Source: Nissolia schottii (taxonomy: Eukaryota; Streptophyta; Magnoliopsida; Fabales; Fabaceae). From it: a stretch of 64,000 bases of DNA. Shown here piece after piece: positions 1 through 13,189 of this stretch. Below the pieces are notes generated by a model. It was not told where the DNA came from. It did not search any database and was given only the letters and a program-made list of their open reading frames with translations. The stretch is taken from NCBI GenBank assembly GCA_003254905.1, contig QANU01001671.1, forward strand, positions 820,362-884,361. The letters run 5' to 3'. Numbering within the stretch: the first letter of the stretch is position 1; each line of letters starts with the position of its first letter. A program made the position numbers and the translations under genes.

Positions 1-839
1 TACACACATGCACAAACTTTTGAACAAAAATGCACAAATATTTTTAGACATGTGCACAAACTTCTGAACAACCAAAAATAAAAATTATAATAGAAACAAA
101 AATTAACACGAAGACCAAGAGAAAATTTTGGTGCTTATATGTACCTACTTTTAAACAATAATGCATAAACTTTTAAACAACTAGAAATGAATACTACGAT
201 GAACACGAAAATGAAAACGGCGACGTAAAAGAAAACCTTGAAGTTCGCATACACAAATTTTTGAACAACCATGCACAATTTTTTTTACACATACACAAAC
301 TTTTGAACAATTAAAAACAAAAAATGACGAAAACGAAAATAAAAACTATGAGATTCACAATGTCTTGCGAATAAGAAAAATGAAGAAAAGTTTAAATAAA
401 TAAAAATGAAAAAGAAAACTGAAAAAATGAAGAAAACAAAACGTTTGTGATAAATGTAATAAAAATGAGGAAGAAAAAAAGAAGGGAGAGTGATAGGACA
501 AGTTTCCGAAAATTTTTTTGTTCGTAATTAGTCATTGAATAAAAAAAATTGGTAGGTTTTAGTCTCTACCATTAAAAGGAGACGTTAAGTAATAACGTGA
601 CTATTAAATCTGACACGTGATACCACACGTGATGTATAAATTTTTTTTCAAGAATTAAACACAAATTTTAATTTTACAAAGATTAAAAACATATTTAACA
701 AAAAAAAATGAACGGGACGAGAAGAAGAAGAAGAGGAGGAACATGTGTGCATAAAGGAGAGTAGATGAGAAAAGAGAGAAATTATGAATTTATTTTGGTA
801 TAACAAAAAAAAAGTGGTAAAAATAGTTTTGCTTCACGA
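1..839. repeat. AT-rich intergenic DNA with degenerate tandem repeats
   Basis: No gene is seen. From 1 to about 340 a motif like cacaaacttttgaacaa recurs several times with a spacing of roughly 120 bases, which looks like a decayed minisatellite. From about 497 to 700 there is a diverged copy of the MITE family found intact at 55683-55977: it keeps the tggtaggttttagtc block and the acgtgataccacacgtga centre. Its ends are too eroded to fix a target duplication. The stretch lies downstream of BAHD copy A. Confidence 0.5.
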
Positions 840-1115
840 CATTCAACAAAATACAAAACCAACAAACTAGCTAACTACACCTCCTATTAAATAGGAGTCT
901 TAACAACATAAGGAAATACAAATCAAACACCTTCTTAGAGCAAAATTTAAACGTGCATATAGCCCCCGTCAGCGGCTTCCACATCAACTTCCACATCAAA
1001 CAAGAAACACATGGCAAACCTGTTCCATAGCCAAAAGATCCACACCAACAATAGACTTCAGACACACATATTGCCAAAAAGACCAATGCAGCACTCGAAG
1101 CCAGCTACAAGCTAG
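840..1115 (-). other. Probable 3' untranslated flank of BAHD copy A
   Basis: This stretch follows the stop codon of BAHD copy A. It is recognisably repeated at 13190-13475: both share ccaacaaactagctaacta, the ggaaatacaaatcaaac block and the gtcagcggcttccaca block. The conservation of a non-coding block next to a duplicated gene suggests a 3' UTR or terminator region that was part of the duplicated unit. No transcript evidence is available here, so the UTR label is inference. Confidence 0.5.
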
Positions 1116-4100
1116 CTACAATGTAGACTTGACAGGTTGGTTTTGGTTCCTAAGCATATTATCCAACTCTTTAGCAAACCTTTTCATAGCTTTGACAGGC
1201 AACCAAATTGGTAATATTATACCTTCTTCTCCTCTTGCATTCTTATGAGAAACGAGAAAAGTTGCTCCAAGAAAGGGCCCGGCCCCACCTTTGGCTACTC
1301 CACCATACATTGCATTTCCCCACCCAAAATCCACTTCTCTAAGCGGAAAACGTGTCAGATCTGACACAATGCAAGACCTTATGGCTGTAAATAAAGGTCG
1401 TCCCTTAATCACCATTAGATCAGCCACAGAATGCATGTACTCTTGTGTCACATCGGCTTTTACTTTCTTTATCAACTCTACAGCATACCAAAATGGGCTT
1501 TCACAAAGCTTCTTTGTTGTGGTGACTGCAGCCGGGTATGTAAAGCCATTGCCGTAATAACCAACTGGTAATGAAGGTTTAAACCTAGCACGTGCATTGA
1601 CGATGCACATCATGCGTACCTCGTCCTCTGGTTTAAATTGCAATGCTTTTGTACGACAATACCAGAGGCATGCTGTGATAACCTCAAATCTGGTGTATTT
1701 ACTAAGGTCATGGGAAGCCATGTGGCGAAGGGTAGCTATTTCGGAAGGTCCGAAGAAGAAAGATCGTTGAACCATGTCATCATTATCCTCGTGCGAAATG
1801 ATGAACCCTTCGTTGTTATCTATGATTTGCTCATATTCACGATGGTTGCATGTAACACGGGGTGGGTCTCTTGCACTTAGGAGTTCCCTACGCCACACAG
1901 GTGGAGTGGAAGGTTGGCGTGCACCCCGAGCCATTTCAGCCAAGGCGTTCATGAATTGCGTTATTCCAATTCCGTCACTCATGGTGTGGTTCAAGCGATA
2001 GGTGACGATGAAGCCACCGCACCTAAGGCGTGTGACCTGTTAATAAGTCAACATGAAAAGAAAAAATTGATTTTGTACTCCAAACTTTGGAAAACTCTCA
2101 CATCTTGATGGAACAAATTTAAATTTAAAGTAGGTTCCGTAAGCATTATTAATTATTGATTTCTTATTTATCATATATTTTTTAAATATTATGAATTAAA
2201 ATTAACGACTAGTAATGCTTCAAAAATTTGCATTTAAATATGATTTTAGAACCTGTAAAAAAAATTGATAATGCTTACGGAACCTACTTAAATTGATAAT
2301 GCTTCAAACAGTTTACCCTTCACAAAATTGAGTCCATCATTAATCAAGAAATGTGGTATGTAATATAATGAATTAATTATGGTAGATATTGAAAATTTAA
2401 AATAAGAGGTTGCTCTAATAAACATGTTTCATAATTTTTTTTATACAAAGCTTGTTTCATAATTAAGCTTTAATTTTGAATTGCTTAATTCTTGGGAATA
2501 TGAATAATATGACCCATAAACGTATTGAGTATTGAGTTGAATAGTAAATATATCTTTAAATTATATTTAATTATTAACATTTTTTAAAAATTGATTTACT
2601 CACTTTTAACATAAATTGCAACTCTAATTCTATCATTTCAACGATGGACAGATACAGAGGGGGTTGAGCAGGGCTCTGGTCCGACCGCTCCTTCAAAATT
2701 ATAAAAAAAAATAAAAATTATAGGGCTTAATCAATATGTTTTGGATACCCAATAAATTTAAGACATTTGATTTAACTTTTAATTTTTTAAAATATATTAA
2801 AAATATTTGATTTTAATCCCTAGTATATTATAAATGATTTGGTTTTACTCTCTTTTATTAGTGAGACTATATTAAAGATTGATATGACTAATAAAGTATT
2901 CCATCAATAATGTCATATGAGCAAAATACTTCTACCTAACCTACAATCCGACTTAGAACTTGCTCTTTGAGAAAAAAAATGTGAATAGTGGGAGAAAGTG
3001 AGTGTGAGTGAGTGGTTGTGAATTGTAGGAACTCAACTCTGTAATCACGTCAACAGTGTCATGTGAGCAAAATACTTCTAGTTGACCATCAACCTGGCCT
3101 AGAAATCGCTATTTGAGAAAAAAAATATGAATAGGGTGATTGTGAATAGTAAGAGAAAGTGAGTGTGAGTGGGTGATTATGAATAGTAGATAGTGATAAT
3201 GAGTGGTGGATAGTGAATAGTAAATAATGAATAATGACATATACGTCTAAAAAATAAAACTAAAGACAATTATGAAAAGAAAAGTTGAATATATGTGTGT
3301 GTGTGTATATATATATATATATTTTCTTCCTCATTGTTTCAGCAATTTGTATTTATTTCCTTTTATTTTTATACAATTAAGGTGTCTATCGATACGGGTC
3401 TACTAACTGATTTCTTCGCTAACTTATAGGTACATTTAACGATGAGACTGTTGACCCAAACATTTAGGGCCACTCCATGTTTTTTTAATAGATTCCATGT
3501 TTTTTTCCTCCCTCTTTTACTAACCACTTTATATTTATTTATGCTACATTAAAAATTTGTCCTTTTCATCTAATTATATATTATATTTAGAGGAGTTTCC
3601 TTCATCATTAATTAGAATTAAAAAAATTTATGATTATTTAATTTTAATGATTAAGTAATTAATTTTATGTATTTATTTTCTTCTTAGTTTTATACGCATC
3701 ATTTAATATTTAATATTTAATATAATTTTTAAGAATAAAAAAATATATTTGACTAGAAATAAAAGGTTAGTGTGTTTTTGTAAATTATTAAATTTAATAT
3801 GTTTTTATTTAATTTATCTTTTGATTCATTTTATTGTATTAACTTGTTGATTGTTATTATACACACTCAATTACAAGAGTTTAATGATAAATTATGGGGG
3901 AATTAATTACTTCGCATTTAAATTTAGATTCATAAATAACTATAAATTTCTGGACGTTGATAAATATGTGAATTGATAAGACGACTTTTTCATGTGACTT
4001 TAGTGTCCTGTAATTTATATATTTAAAGAACATAACATTTATTTTTGGCCCGCTTTATGCTCGTTCTAGATCCGCCCATAGTTTCAACTATCATAAAAGT

Positions 4101-7100
4101 TTTTGGCTTTATGCATGACCAAATGTGTTTAACTTGGCAGAACTTAAAATGACTCTCTTAATTATGTAGTATGTTCATCTTTTTAGTTTGAAATGTAGAA
4201 GCATTATGTATGTATATATCTCTATCAAGGTTGTCAAACTCGAAAGTTTAAATAAATTCATTAAGACTCAGTAAACTCGAATCGTAAACTTGACTCGTAA
4301 ACTCATAAGAGTTTACATATGTAAAAAATATATGTTATAAGTAATATAATTTGAAATTAATCATGATTAAATTTTGTATTCATAATTGACATTGAATAAT
4401 ATTAACAACATTGAATGACACTTAGTAAGTGTTATATCATACTTTATTTTGTACATGTATTACTTTATAGTTTGATAAAACATAGCTCAATTATGATAAA
4501 CATATAAAATCGGCTTAGTAAACTCAATAGATATTGTCTAACACACACAAAGTCAACTAAATATCTAAAAAAATTACCAAATTTATACATCTTGAGGTAA
4601 ACTTGTAAACTTGGAGGTAGATTTTAACTCGTAAACTCACTAGTAAAATCGAGAGTTTACTTAAACTCATACTAGTTTACTAAAAAAGAGTTTACATGAG
4701 TGTTAACTCATTTTGTGTAGTGAAATCGTAAACTCGTAAGAGTTTACGAGTCAACTCGAGAGTTTAATATCCATGATCTCTATAATTATAATTTATTAAA
4801 TTTATAAAAATAATTTATACAAAAATATCAAATGTTAATTTTTTTTTTAAATTTTGTGGTAACTTGCGAACTAACTCGTCAACTCGCAAATATTCTAATA
4901 AATTAGGAAAACGTGAATTTTGAACTCACTTAAAAAGTCAACTCAGCTCAGTTTGACTTGTTTAAACATGGGTTATATGCAGGTTAGCTCAACTTGACTT
5001 TCTTGTCATTCCTATTTGGCTTAAACCACGACACTTTAATTTTAAGTTTAAGTACAACAAAAAATTGAAATTCAAATAAGCCAAATGAAAATAAATAAAT
5101 TAAAAGGTATTTATTTAAAGGATATAAATCAAAGAATTGTGTTATATTTATTTTTGTTTGTTATGAGTAATTGATTTTTTGTAAATTTTGTTGGATCTCG
5201 GTTGAAGATTTATTACATATATATGCCCCCAAATGATTATTTCCCATAATATGGTCCAGGTAAAAAATTTACATTTGTATGAGCCTGGATCTGAATTCGC
5301 CACAGGTTGTGGTGAATTCAGACCCTCAGACGTTTTTTTTTTAATTTTTAAAAAGGTCTGAATTCGCTACAAGGTGTGGCAAATTCAAACTCCTGGTGTA
5401 TGAATTAGCCACACCCTGTGGCGAATTCAGACTTTTCGTTTTTTTTTTTTTAAATTTCTGAATTCATCACTGGGTGTGGCGAATTCAAACTCCAGCTCAT
5501 ACAATTGTAATTTTGTATTTCAAGCCATATTTTGATATACAACTTATACTACAACCATACAAATGCAAAGAGGCCCTCGATTGAACCTATTACTAGAAAT
5601 TTGATTGATTTGGGACCCATCATCACATTCACCAACTTCATGTTGGTGGGTTTGTTATAAATTGATAACAAAAATATCAATTTCACGTGATAAAGTTATA
5701 TGAAATGAACAGTTTTTATAAAATTTATAATTTAGATTAATTTTTATGCAATGACAAGTATAAAAGAGTTTTACATTGTTGTTTAATTATATGTTGTCAC
5801 ATAAAAAAATCAGAGTCATATTATTATTATTTTAAAGTTTTCCATATAACAATGCATAACTAGGTGACAATGTAAAAGTCTTTTATACTGCTATGTCATG
5901 AAAATTGATCTTTTACAAGAAAAAAATAATGCATCTACCACTCTTGAAATTTGTTGAAAGAGTACCCGCCCTAAACTAGTAGAAAAATTGCATCTCACCC
6001 CATTTTCTTCTAAGCCACCAAGCGGAGCCGCTAAACTAAGTCACTAATATTTTTTAAAAAAAAAATAAAAACAAAATAACCATCAACCAAAAGAAGTAAC
6101 TAAAAAAAATAAAAAAAATTAAATACAAACTAATTTTATAAATAGAAAACTTTTGTGTGTAATACATATCAATTTTTAAATTACAGACACGGTTTTATGT
6201 TTGTACCAAAAGAAATTAATTCTCAATCATAAATGGAAGTATATAGAAGAATATCGATATGTAACTCTCACAAATTCATCTGTAATAATTTTGGCCAACA
6301 AGTGAAAGTTAAGACAAAATTTATGTTAAAAATTTCTCTGTAGTAATTACTGCTAACCAGCGGTAAATATTACAAACAAAATTTTTTGATGAAAATTCCA
6401 TCTAAATATTTTTAGAAAATAAAATAGTAATAACTTATAATTGCTGGCGAAATGTTTTCATATGTAATTAATAAATTAGATATTTTTAAAAATAATTACA
6501 AATGATTTTTTTGACTTATATAAAAATTTGTCTGTATACTTCTCATTTGTTATTAAAAATTCTTATTTTTTTCATTACATACAAAAAATGTGTCTTTAAT
6601 AGAAAAAAAATGTTTGTATTATTGAAAAAAAATATGTATATAAATTTTGTTTGTATATAGCGTTTTGCTAGTAGTGATTTTTTAAAAAAAAAAGATTAAA
6701 AAAGAAGTTACTAAAAAAACACAAAATTTACAATCAAGACAAAAAAATTTATGTAATATAAACCATTTTTTTTAATTAGAGACATATTTCTTTTTATCCG
6801 TAATGAATAAAAAGAAATCTTCAATAATAAATTATAAGTATACTTACAAATATTTATATCTATCCTAAATTATTAAAAATTAATAATAAAACCAATTAAA
6901 TAATTAAAAATGATTTGTTTTTCAATTATAGGTTATTACTATTTTATCTTTTAAAAAACAGTTAGATGAAATTTCCATTGAAAATTCCATCAATAATATA
7001 TCTCGCTTGTTGACAAAATATATTAGAGTAAATTTGGTAACAAACACAGATATCTTACCGGGTAGTTCTATTTATGATTGAAAATTTTATATTTTTCGTT

Positions 7101-7827
7101 TTAGAAAGGAAATCAATTTGTAATTTATAAAGTCGATCTATGTTGCAGATTATTTTTTGTCCATATTTAATCACTCTGTTTTTAATATTTTTTTAGTTGT
7201 TGATTCTTTTGGTTAATGGTTCTTTTGTTTTTTTTAAAAAAAGATAGTTAAAAACATTGGGGCTGGGACTAATTTTTCTAATAGTTGGGGCCCTGGGGAG
7301 GGGAGGGGGGAGGAGATCCTATTTTATAATTACTAAGATGAGTTTTTACTATTCAAAGCATAGAACAATTTTGAAACCTGAATGAGTAGAAGTGGACAAT
7401 TGGTAATTCCATCAGATCCAGGAACATCGTAGAGGAGTTCTTCGAAACAGGGGAATGGAGGATGAAGATGGCCACTGAGTTCATCAAGCGCCACGTCAGC
7501 GTCAGCCTCGATGAACAAGACACCCTCCCCGGTGCAATCCACCATCAATTTACGGTTATGCCCCTCCCTGAGCCTCCCCGCAAAAGGGTAATAGAACACA
7601 AGCGTTTTGGCGAGTGCATCTCTAATCACTTCAACTGGGTCCTTCCCTTCCATCAATGGTTCGTTACGATATACTAGTATGAGTGGTATTTGGAAGCGGA
7701 GGCCTTCTTGATCATCAATGTCTGATAGCAGCTTCATTTCGCGGGGAGTGGGCGTAGCTGGAGCCACAAGCTCTGGTTGGCACCTTCGCACTGTAAACGT
7801 TAGAGGTGAAGATGATAATAAAGCCAT
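1116..7827 (-). CDS. BAHD acyltransferase, benzyl-alcohol-benzoyltransferase-like, copy A
   Basis: BAHD enzymes move an acyl group from acyl-CoA to an alcohol or amine in the cytosol. There are two coding exons on the minus strand, 7827-7378 and 2036-1116, joined in phase 0 (CAG before GT, ACAG before exon 2), giving 456 residues, a normal BAHD length. The N terminus has the [13 protein letters not shown] block. The catalytic HxxxD is HTMSD at residues 167-171 and the structural DFGWG is at 386-390. The family resembles benzyl alcohol O-benzoyltransferase and the lupin alkaloid O-tigloyltransferase; the sequence alone does not settle the acceptor or acyl donor. The 5.3-kb intron is much larger than that of copy B and full of repeats. 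Exon 1 is nearly identical to that of copy B, so the duplication or a conversion is recent. Reading frames look intact. Confidence 0.88.
4228..4990. repeat. Palindromic repeat block rich in gtaaactcgtaa motifs
   Basis: Many short inverted copies of a motif like aaactcgtaagagtttacgag occur within about 700 bases, opening with tcaaggttgtcaaactcg and with a related inverted motif near 4740-4780. This looks like a non-autonomous DNA transposon with repetitive subterminal sequence. I could not find a clean target duplication, so limits are approximate. Confidence 0.45.
5245..5545. mobile_element. Foldback MITE with gaattcgccac repeats
   Basis: The two ends are inverted copies: a block reading tttacatttgtatgagcctg at the left pairs with cagctcatacaattgtaa at the right. 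Inside are four palindromic units of the form gaattcgccac...gtggcgaattc separated by A/T runs. The gcgaatt core resembles the subterminal repeats of the 7.2-kb Mutator-like element at 46214-53388, so this may be a small relative. Limits are approximate. A partial match to one end lies near 25880-25930. Confidence 0.5.
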
Positions 7828-7894
7828 GTCATGAGAAAGAAATTAAGGCGATAAAAAGTTCTCTTTGTTCAGTTAGTTTGATAGATATATGTGT

Positions 7895-7930
7895 AGTTAG
7901 TTTAGGGTGGTGATATATTTATAGAATCTA
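7895..7930 (-). promoter_or_regulatory. TATA box region of BAHD copy A
   Basis: Read on the minus strand the block at 7911-7925 contains CTATAAATATATC, about 85-97 bases upstream of the ATG at 7827. The equivalent block occurs twice upstream of copy B. The spacing fits a short 5' UTR of about 60 bases. Confidence 0.6.
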
Positions 7931-8109
7931 GGAGCCTTTCAAAATTAAATAAATTAAATGTTTCTCTTCAGGTGAACCACCTATACTTGTCGGTGATAAA
8001 ATTGTAATTGGGATGGGCCATTTTGTTTTTGGACCACTAATGCTAAGGCTTATTTAACATTTATTTGGCACTATTCTATGCTACATTCATTTTCAACCAC
8101 AAAAAAAAA

Positions 8110-8706
8110 AGTTATAGGTACCTCCAATTTCATACATTTATATATATATATATATATATATATATCATTTAAATTAAATAATTAATGATTATTATACGTA
8201 TACAATACAATTTTTTAAAATAAAGCATAAATTTAAAGGCGTTAAAGCACAAACATTACCAGCATTAAAGTACAAACTTTATGTGCATTTATGCACAAAC
8301 CTTATCTGGACTATACTACAAACATATAGTTCATGCATATACTTCGTACTTATATACATTAAATTTGTGTTTTAACGCCTGTAATTTTTGTGCACTTAAT
8401 TAAATACAGTTGAGAATATCATCTACAATTTGTAATGTTTGTGCACTCGTGAGAATAAAAATTGTACATTATTACGTATAATATTTGTACATTTTTTTAA
8501 ATAAAGTTCTGATTGTAAAACACTTTAATAATTTTGTATTGTTTGTGCATTCATACGTTTAAAATTTGTGCATTACTCTTTATAATGTTTGTGCATTTTT
8601 AAATAAAGTTTAGATTGCACAAACACTGCAGGCGTTAAAACACAAATTTTATATATATAAATACGGAGTGTATATGTAGTATATATTTTTTAGCGTACAT
8701 GTAACA
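8110..8706. repeat. Diverged copy of the tgtttgtgca MITE family
   Basis: It shares long blocks with the element at 8864-11010, including acttcgtacttatatacat, the gttttaacgcctgtaa block and the agttgagaatat block. It opens with a TA microsatellite at about 8140-8166. The ends resemble family ends but no clean duplication was found. Confidence 0.5.
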
Positions 8707-8863
8707 AAACTCAAAACAACATTACGGAAAAACTTGTGATATCAAATGTCGTTGTATTGTGATAAGTGGTCACGATTGAATTCTACTGATCCGGCAAATT
8801 GAGTATGTACTATGTGGTCCAAAGAAAAAAATTAAGGTGAAATTTTTTTAATGATTTAAATTT

Positions 8864-11010
8864 GAGTATTGCTACATGTACATCTAAAAACATATATCAC
8901 ACATATACTTCGTACTTATATACATAAAATTTTTGTTTTAACGTCTGTAATTTTTGTGCACATAATTAAATACAGTTGAGAATATTATTTACAAGTTTGT
9001 AATGTTTGTGCACTTGTGAGAATAAAAATTGTACATTATTACGTATAATATTTGTGCATTTTTTTAAATAAAGTTCAAATTGTAAAACACTATAATAATT
9101 TTGTAATTGTTGATTAAATTTGGAAAATAAAATTGATGATGACAAACATTGTATGAACGTTCTAACATGTGTGCTAGTGTTTCAGGAAAGATAAATAAAA
9201 TAAGCAATATTATCTTCTTGTCCCTAATTAGCATTTGTACTATCTCAAGCAAAATAAAGAAAGGCAAGGACTATGGAACAACATATATTTTCGGACAGCA
9301 GCTGGAAACATGTTAGCAAAAGATTAATTGAGAAAATGATAGAAGAAGAAGAATAAACATTGGAAAGGAAAGCATGCATTGATGTTGGAATAAAAGGAAG
9401 AAAAGGAAAATTATAAATGAAATGGGAAATAAGAGAGATTCATGGGCTGACATTGATTTGAAAGAGCAAACAGCATGTGCTTATAATTTAATTGAATAGG
9501 AAACGTGTTGCAGGAGTCCATCAGCATAAGGGAAGGAAAATATTTTATTATTGAAAGGAAGGAAAAGGATGTATGGAAGACTAATATTTGATATTGACTA
9601 GCATTTATGGAAAAAGTGGAAAGAGAAACAAAAAGCTATGATATAGCCTTAGATGGAGAATAAGACAAAGAAATAAAAAGCAATTCTTCCTTGGCAAAAG
9701 AAAGAAGATCACGTGGTACATCAAAGGAGAAAGATTGAACTTGATAGACACAATAAAAAAAAAATTAGAAAAGCAAATATCATGGAGCTCTCCTTGCAAA
9801 ACCGTGTGGAAACAAGGTAATAGATACAAAGTTGGAAAACTACATTCTTGGAGCAAGAAGTTCTCCTCCTACAACGGTCAAGAAGCAAAAACATCAAGAT
9901 GATTGAAGACAAATGAAGAAAGGGCACAAATCATGGAAGAAGGAATCATGGCAAAAATAAAGAAGAAGGTCTTGGAGCAATAAGCTCTCCTCACCAACGG
10001 TCAAAGGAGCAAAACATCAAGATCATTGAAGACAAATAAAGAAAGGGCACAAGTCATGGAAGAAGGAATCATGGCAATAATGAAGAAGATGGTCTTGAAG
10101 CTTCAAAAATCAAGTATAAATAAGTGACCACTGCTCACTTTGAAATGCAAGACACTAGAGCCAAAGAAAAACCATTCGTGATACTCTCTCCCAAGTGCTT
10201 ACACCTCTCAATCTCTAATTATTTTGGTCTGTATCTTGGTTTGAAATTGTTAAGTGTCTTCGTTGTTTGAAAATCTTTTGAAAATCATTTTGGTGAGCAA
10301 CAGAAAGCTTGAGAGAAAGAGTTGGTTTCAAGTTTCTGTTTTGGTTTGAAAAATTCCTGAGTGAAAGGAATAATTGTTTTGTCTCTGTACTTGAAAAATT
10401 GGTTTGAAAGAAAATTGAGTTTGGCGTTTGAAGAACTGGACGTAGATTCCCGTTAAGGAATCGAACCAGTATAAATCCCTGTGTAAATTTTCTTTCTCTC
10501 TATCTTTTACACATTCTGCTTTTAAAATTATTCTGTTGTTAATTTTCGTGAAAAATAAGTTTTTTCCTGAAAACTTGTCTCCCAGAAAACTAGGAGATAT
10601 CTCCTGAAATTTTAGGAGACAAACTTTTAAAAAGGAACAAAATTTTTTTTTAAAAACCCTGTCTTAGATTCAACCCCCCTTCTCTAAGACACATAAAACC
10701 ATCAGTAATGTTTGTGCATTTATATGGATAAAATTTGTGCATTATTATTTATAGTGTTTGTACATTTTTAAATAAAGTTCAAATTGTATATAACTCTGAA
10801 CTATAGGTTTGTAGTGTAATCCAAATAAAGTTTTTGCATAAATGTTCATAAAGTTTATGTTTTAACGCCTGTAATGTTTATATTTTAACGCCTTTAAGTT
10901 TATGCTCTATTTTGGTAAATTGTATTGTGTATGTATAATAATCATTAATTACGTAATTTGAATGGTATACATATGAGCGTATAAAATTAAGTGTACACAT
11001 AACATTTTTG
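8864..11010. mobile_element. Mutator-type MITE (about 545 bp) split by a solo LTR
   Basis: The ends read gagtattgctacatgta and, inverted, caaaaatgttatgtgtac. They are flanked by the 9-bp direct repeat tttaaattt at 8855-8863 and 11011-11019. Shorter members with their own 9-bp repeats lie at 19659-19874 and 57669-57895. Without the 1602 bases added by the LTR insertion the host element would be about 545 bp. Nine-base target duplications are typical of Mutator-type elements. The AT-rich repeat could partly match by chance, but the ends agree between copies. Confidence 0.7.
9108..10704 (+). mobile_element. Solo LTR, about 1.6 kb, probably Copia SIRE/Maximus type
   Basis: The sequence starts with tgttgatt and ends with accatca (TG...CA) and is flanked by the 5-bp duplication gtaat at 9103-9107 and 10705-10709. 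Rejoining the flanks at gtaat restores sequence that matches the unbroken relative near 8545-8560. No primer-binding site, polypurine tract or internal genes are present, so this is a solo LTR left by recombination. A TATAAATA lies at 10115-10122. The end of the LTR (ttagattcaacccccct then tctctaagacaca) recalls SIRE-like Copia LTRs; that assignment is from memory. Confidence 0.8.
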
Positions 11011-11019
11011 TTTAAATTT

Positions 11020-13189
11020 TTATTGGTTGAAAGTGTAAAATTTTATCAAAAATTTTATTTGTACACTAATTTTGTCGTAGACATTAAGTCTTCTTTTTCA
11101 TGCATATCAACTATCTAATGTAAGTGTAAGAGGAAAGATTTGATATCTACACTTGTTACATACTAAAATGTTGGATCACTTAGGTCCCGAGTTATTACTA
11201 ACTTGGACAGAGTGCTTGCAGGTGCTTATCGTGCCATCGGATAAGGGATCAGAGCCACCAATGAGAGAGAGTCGCCCAACCGCCACATTCCCAAAGTCTA
11301 CATCCTTATATATCCCTGAATCACTCTCATGTTATTTCGTAACATTGGCGTTGTCTGTGGCAGCGACAACTACTCTCTCCACCACTGGCCTCAAGCTTGG
11401 CTGCAATCCCAGAAGTCAGAACCAGCTTCAAAGCCACTGCAACAATTGTCACAAAGAGCAAAAATAAAAAATTCAAACCAGGCCCAGAACAGAAAAAACA
11501 GTTTTGGAAGAAGAAGAAAACAAACATGTACAACACCACATCACAACTCTCCACATAGCAGCGGAGAATGAAGCACAGTCTCGACAATCCGAGATTGAGG
11601 TATCAAGCCTTTCTCGCACACCTCCGAGGCCGAGTACCATCCTCACCACCAAGACTTGCCGTCGCCAACACTTTTAAATCCCAGAGGCCAGAATTTTTGT
11701 GCACGAGTGATTCAAACCATTCCGATAAACAAGTTTAAAACATAAAAATGAAGATACCCGGCAAGTTTTAATTTCTATGGGATGTGTGTTTGACTATTTT
11801 GCTTGAGTTTTTCTTCTCCCTCTCCGATTTGTCAATCATGACAAAACTACTACATTTATGTGGTTTCAATGAGGCTAGCCTGATTTGACCCATCACTTAT
11901 GGGTGAAATATTTGTATTTGTGCTACATGGAAGAAGGCGTGGCTGAGATTGGTAGCTAATTATACAATTTTGTTTTAAGTTGTGCGCATATTGTGCTTCA
12001 AGTGGATGACCACAATGGTTGATATCGAGCGGGAACTTCTTTAGTGTTTTTGTTTGTCCAATGTATTCAATTTCAGAAATTTGACATATATTGTTGTAAT
12101 TTACAAAGTTAAAATTTAATTAAAAACAAATCTACGGTCAGCCAATTATTTTTTTAATCTTTTACGTATTTAATATATGAAATATATGAATTATGGTCCA
12201 TTTTTTTGTCTTATCATTTTCTAATAATATTGGTATAATTTTTTTAAAACTTATTTAACACTAATGGTTTAAGATGTTGTTGTCTTATGGTAAGACTCTT
12301 ACCAAATGCCTCAACATTTTCAAATAAAATATATAATGAATGGAACATTAAAATATTTAGCAAAAATTATCAAAAGTCGAAATTCAAAGTTCATTAACTA
12401 AAATTGACTAACATTTTCATATCCAACATACAGTAAATAATATTTTGTATTCATAATGAAATGCCATCATCATTTTATCAACAATATAACAAATAATAAT
12501 ATAACTGACCTACAATTCATTACCCGTGTATTGCACGGGCCACAATTGACTTCTATTGATCCGTGTCGGGGCAAATTTCCCTTTAAACATATAAATTAAA
12601 TTTTTTATGACTTTAATTCTTATGTGCTAAGCTGAAAGTGTTAAATTTTGTTACACCATCGTCCAATCACATTGTTCCATGTGCATAATCTATATTAACT
12701 AAATGTTATTATATTTGACTCATTAAATCTTTTTTAATTTAAAATTAACATTATTTTACCTCTAACATTTAAAAACAAAAAAAATTGAATAATTTAAATA
12801 AAAAATAACGTTAACGAAAGCTGTAAACTAGTTCTTCTAATAGTGGATAAGAGAATTTTTCTCTCAATTTTTTTTTAGAAAAAAGTACTCATTCTTTTAA
12901 TAAACTGAGTGTAAAGTAGTTTTCAAAATAAATTATTTTTTTATATAAAGGGAGTCGATTTAAATTAGTTTATTTTGAAAAAATGGTTTATATAAAAAAT
13001 GATTTATTTTGAGAACAACTTTGCAATTAATTTATCATGGGAATGGAAATTATATTTGTTCTATTTTAGGAAAAAATCCGGATAAGAGAATAACCCATTT
13101 TTACTATTGTTCATGCACTCTACCCAAACGAGGAAGAAAAAGGGGGGAAAAAAAAAAAAAAAAAGAGAGTCAGGTTCAGCAACACGAAG
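11020..13189. other. Intergenic DNA, no supported gene
   Basis: Several short frames occur between 11153 and 11590 but they have no recognisable domain and overlap on both strands. The block near 12935-13080 (ggagtcgatttaaatt, ttattttg, gaacaactttg) matches 56230-56330, so it belongs to a dispersed repeat. The stretch around 12505-12560 shares a phrase (ttctattgatccgtgtcg) with 27890-27910 and 8775-8800. Confidence 0.5.

Larger units (their letters stand above)
2037..7377 (-). other. Intron of BAHD copy A, expanded by repeats
   Basis: This single intron holds no second gene that I can support. The block at about 3850-4140 matches the copy B intron at about 18940-19210 (shared cacactcaattacaag and ccgg/gatccgccc-type stretches), so it is ancestral intron sequence. 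The stretches on either side, roughly 2140-3850 and 4140-7300, are largely absent from copy B and look inserted. They include a gt/ta microsatellite near 3296-3322, the palindromic aaactcgtaa repeats near 4228-4990 and the foldback element near 5245-5545. Confidence 0.7.

Noticed and set aside
1291..2108. Plus-strand frames over BAHD exon 2, also at 18095-18901 and 29190-29571
   Set aside because: They are antisense shadows of the BAHD exon; they recur in all three copies because the coding strand is conserved.
11153..11587. Overlapping open frames of 80-104 codons on both strands
   Set aside because: No recognisable domain, no splice context, and the frames overlap each other on both strands, as expected by chance.
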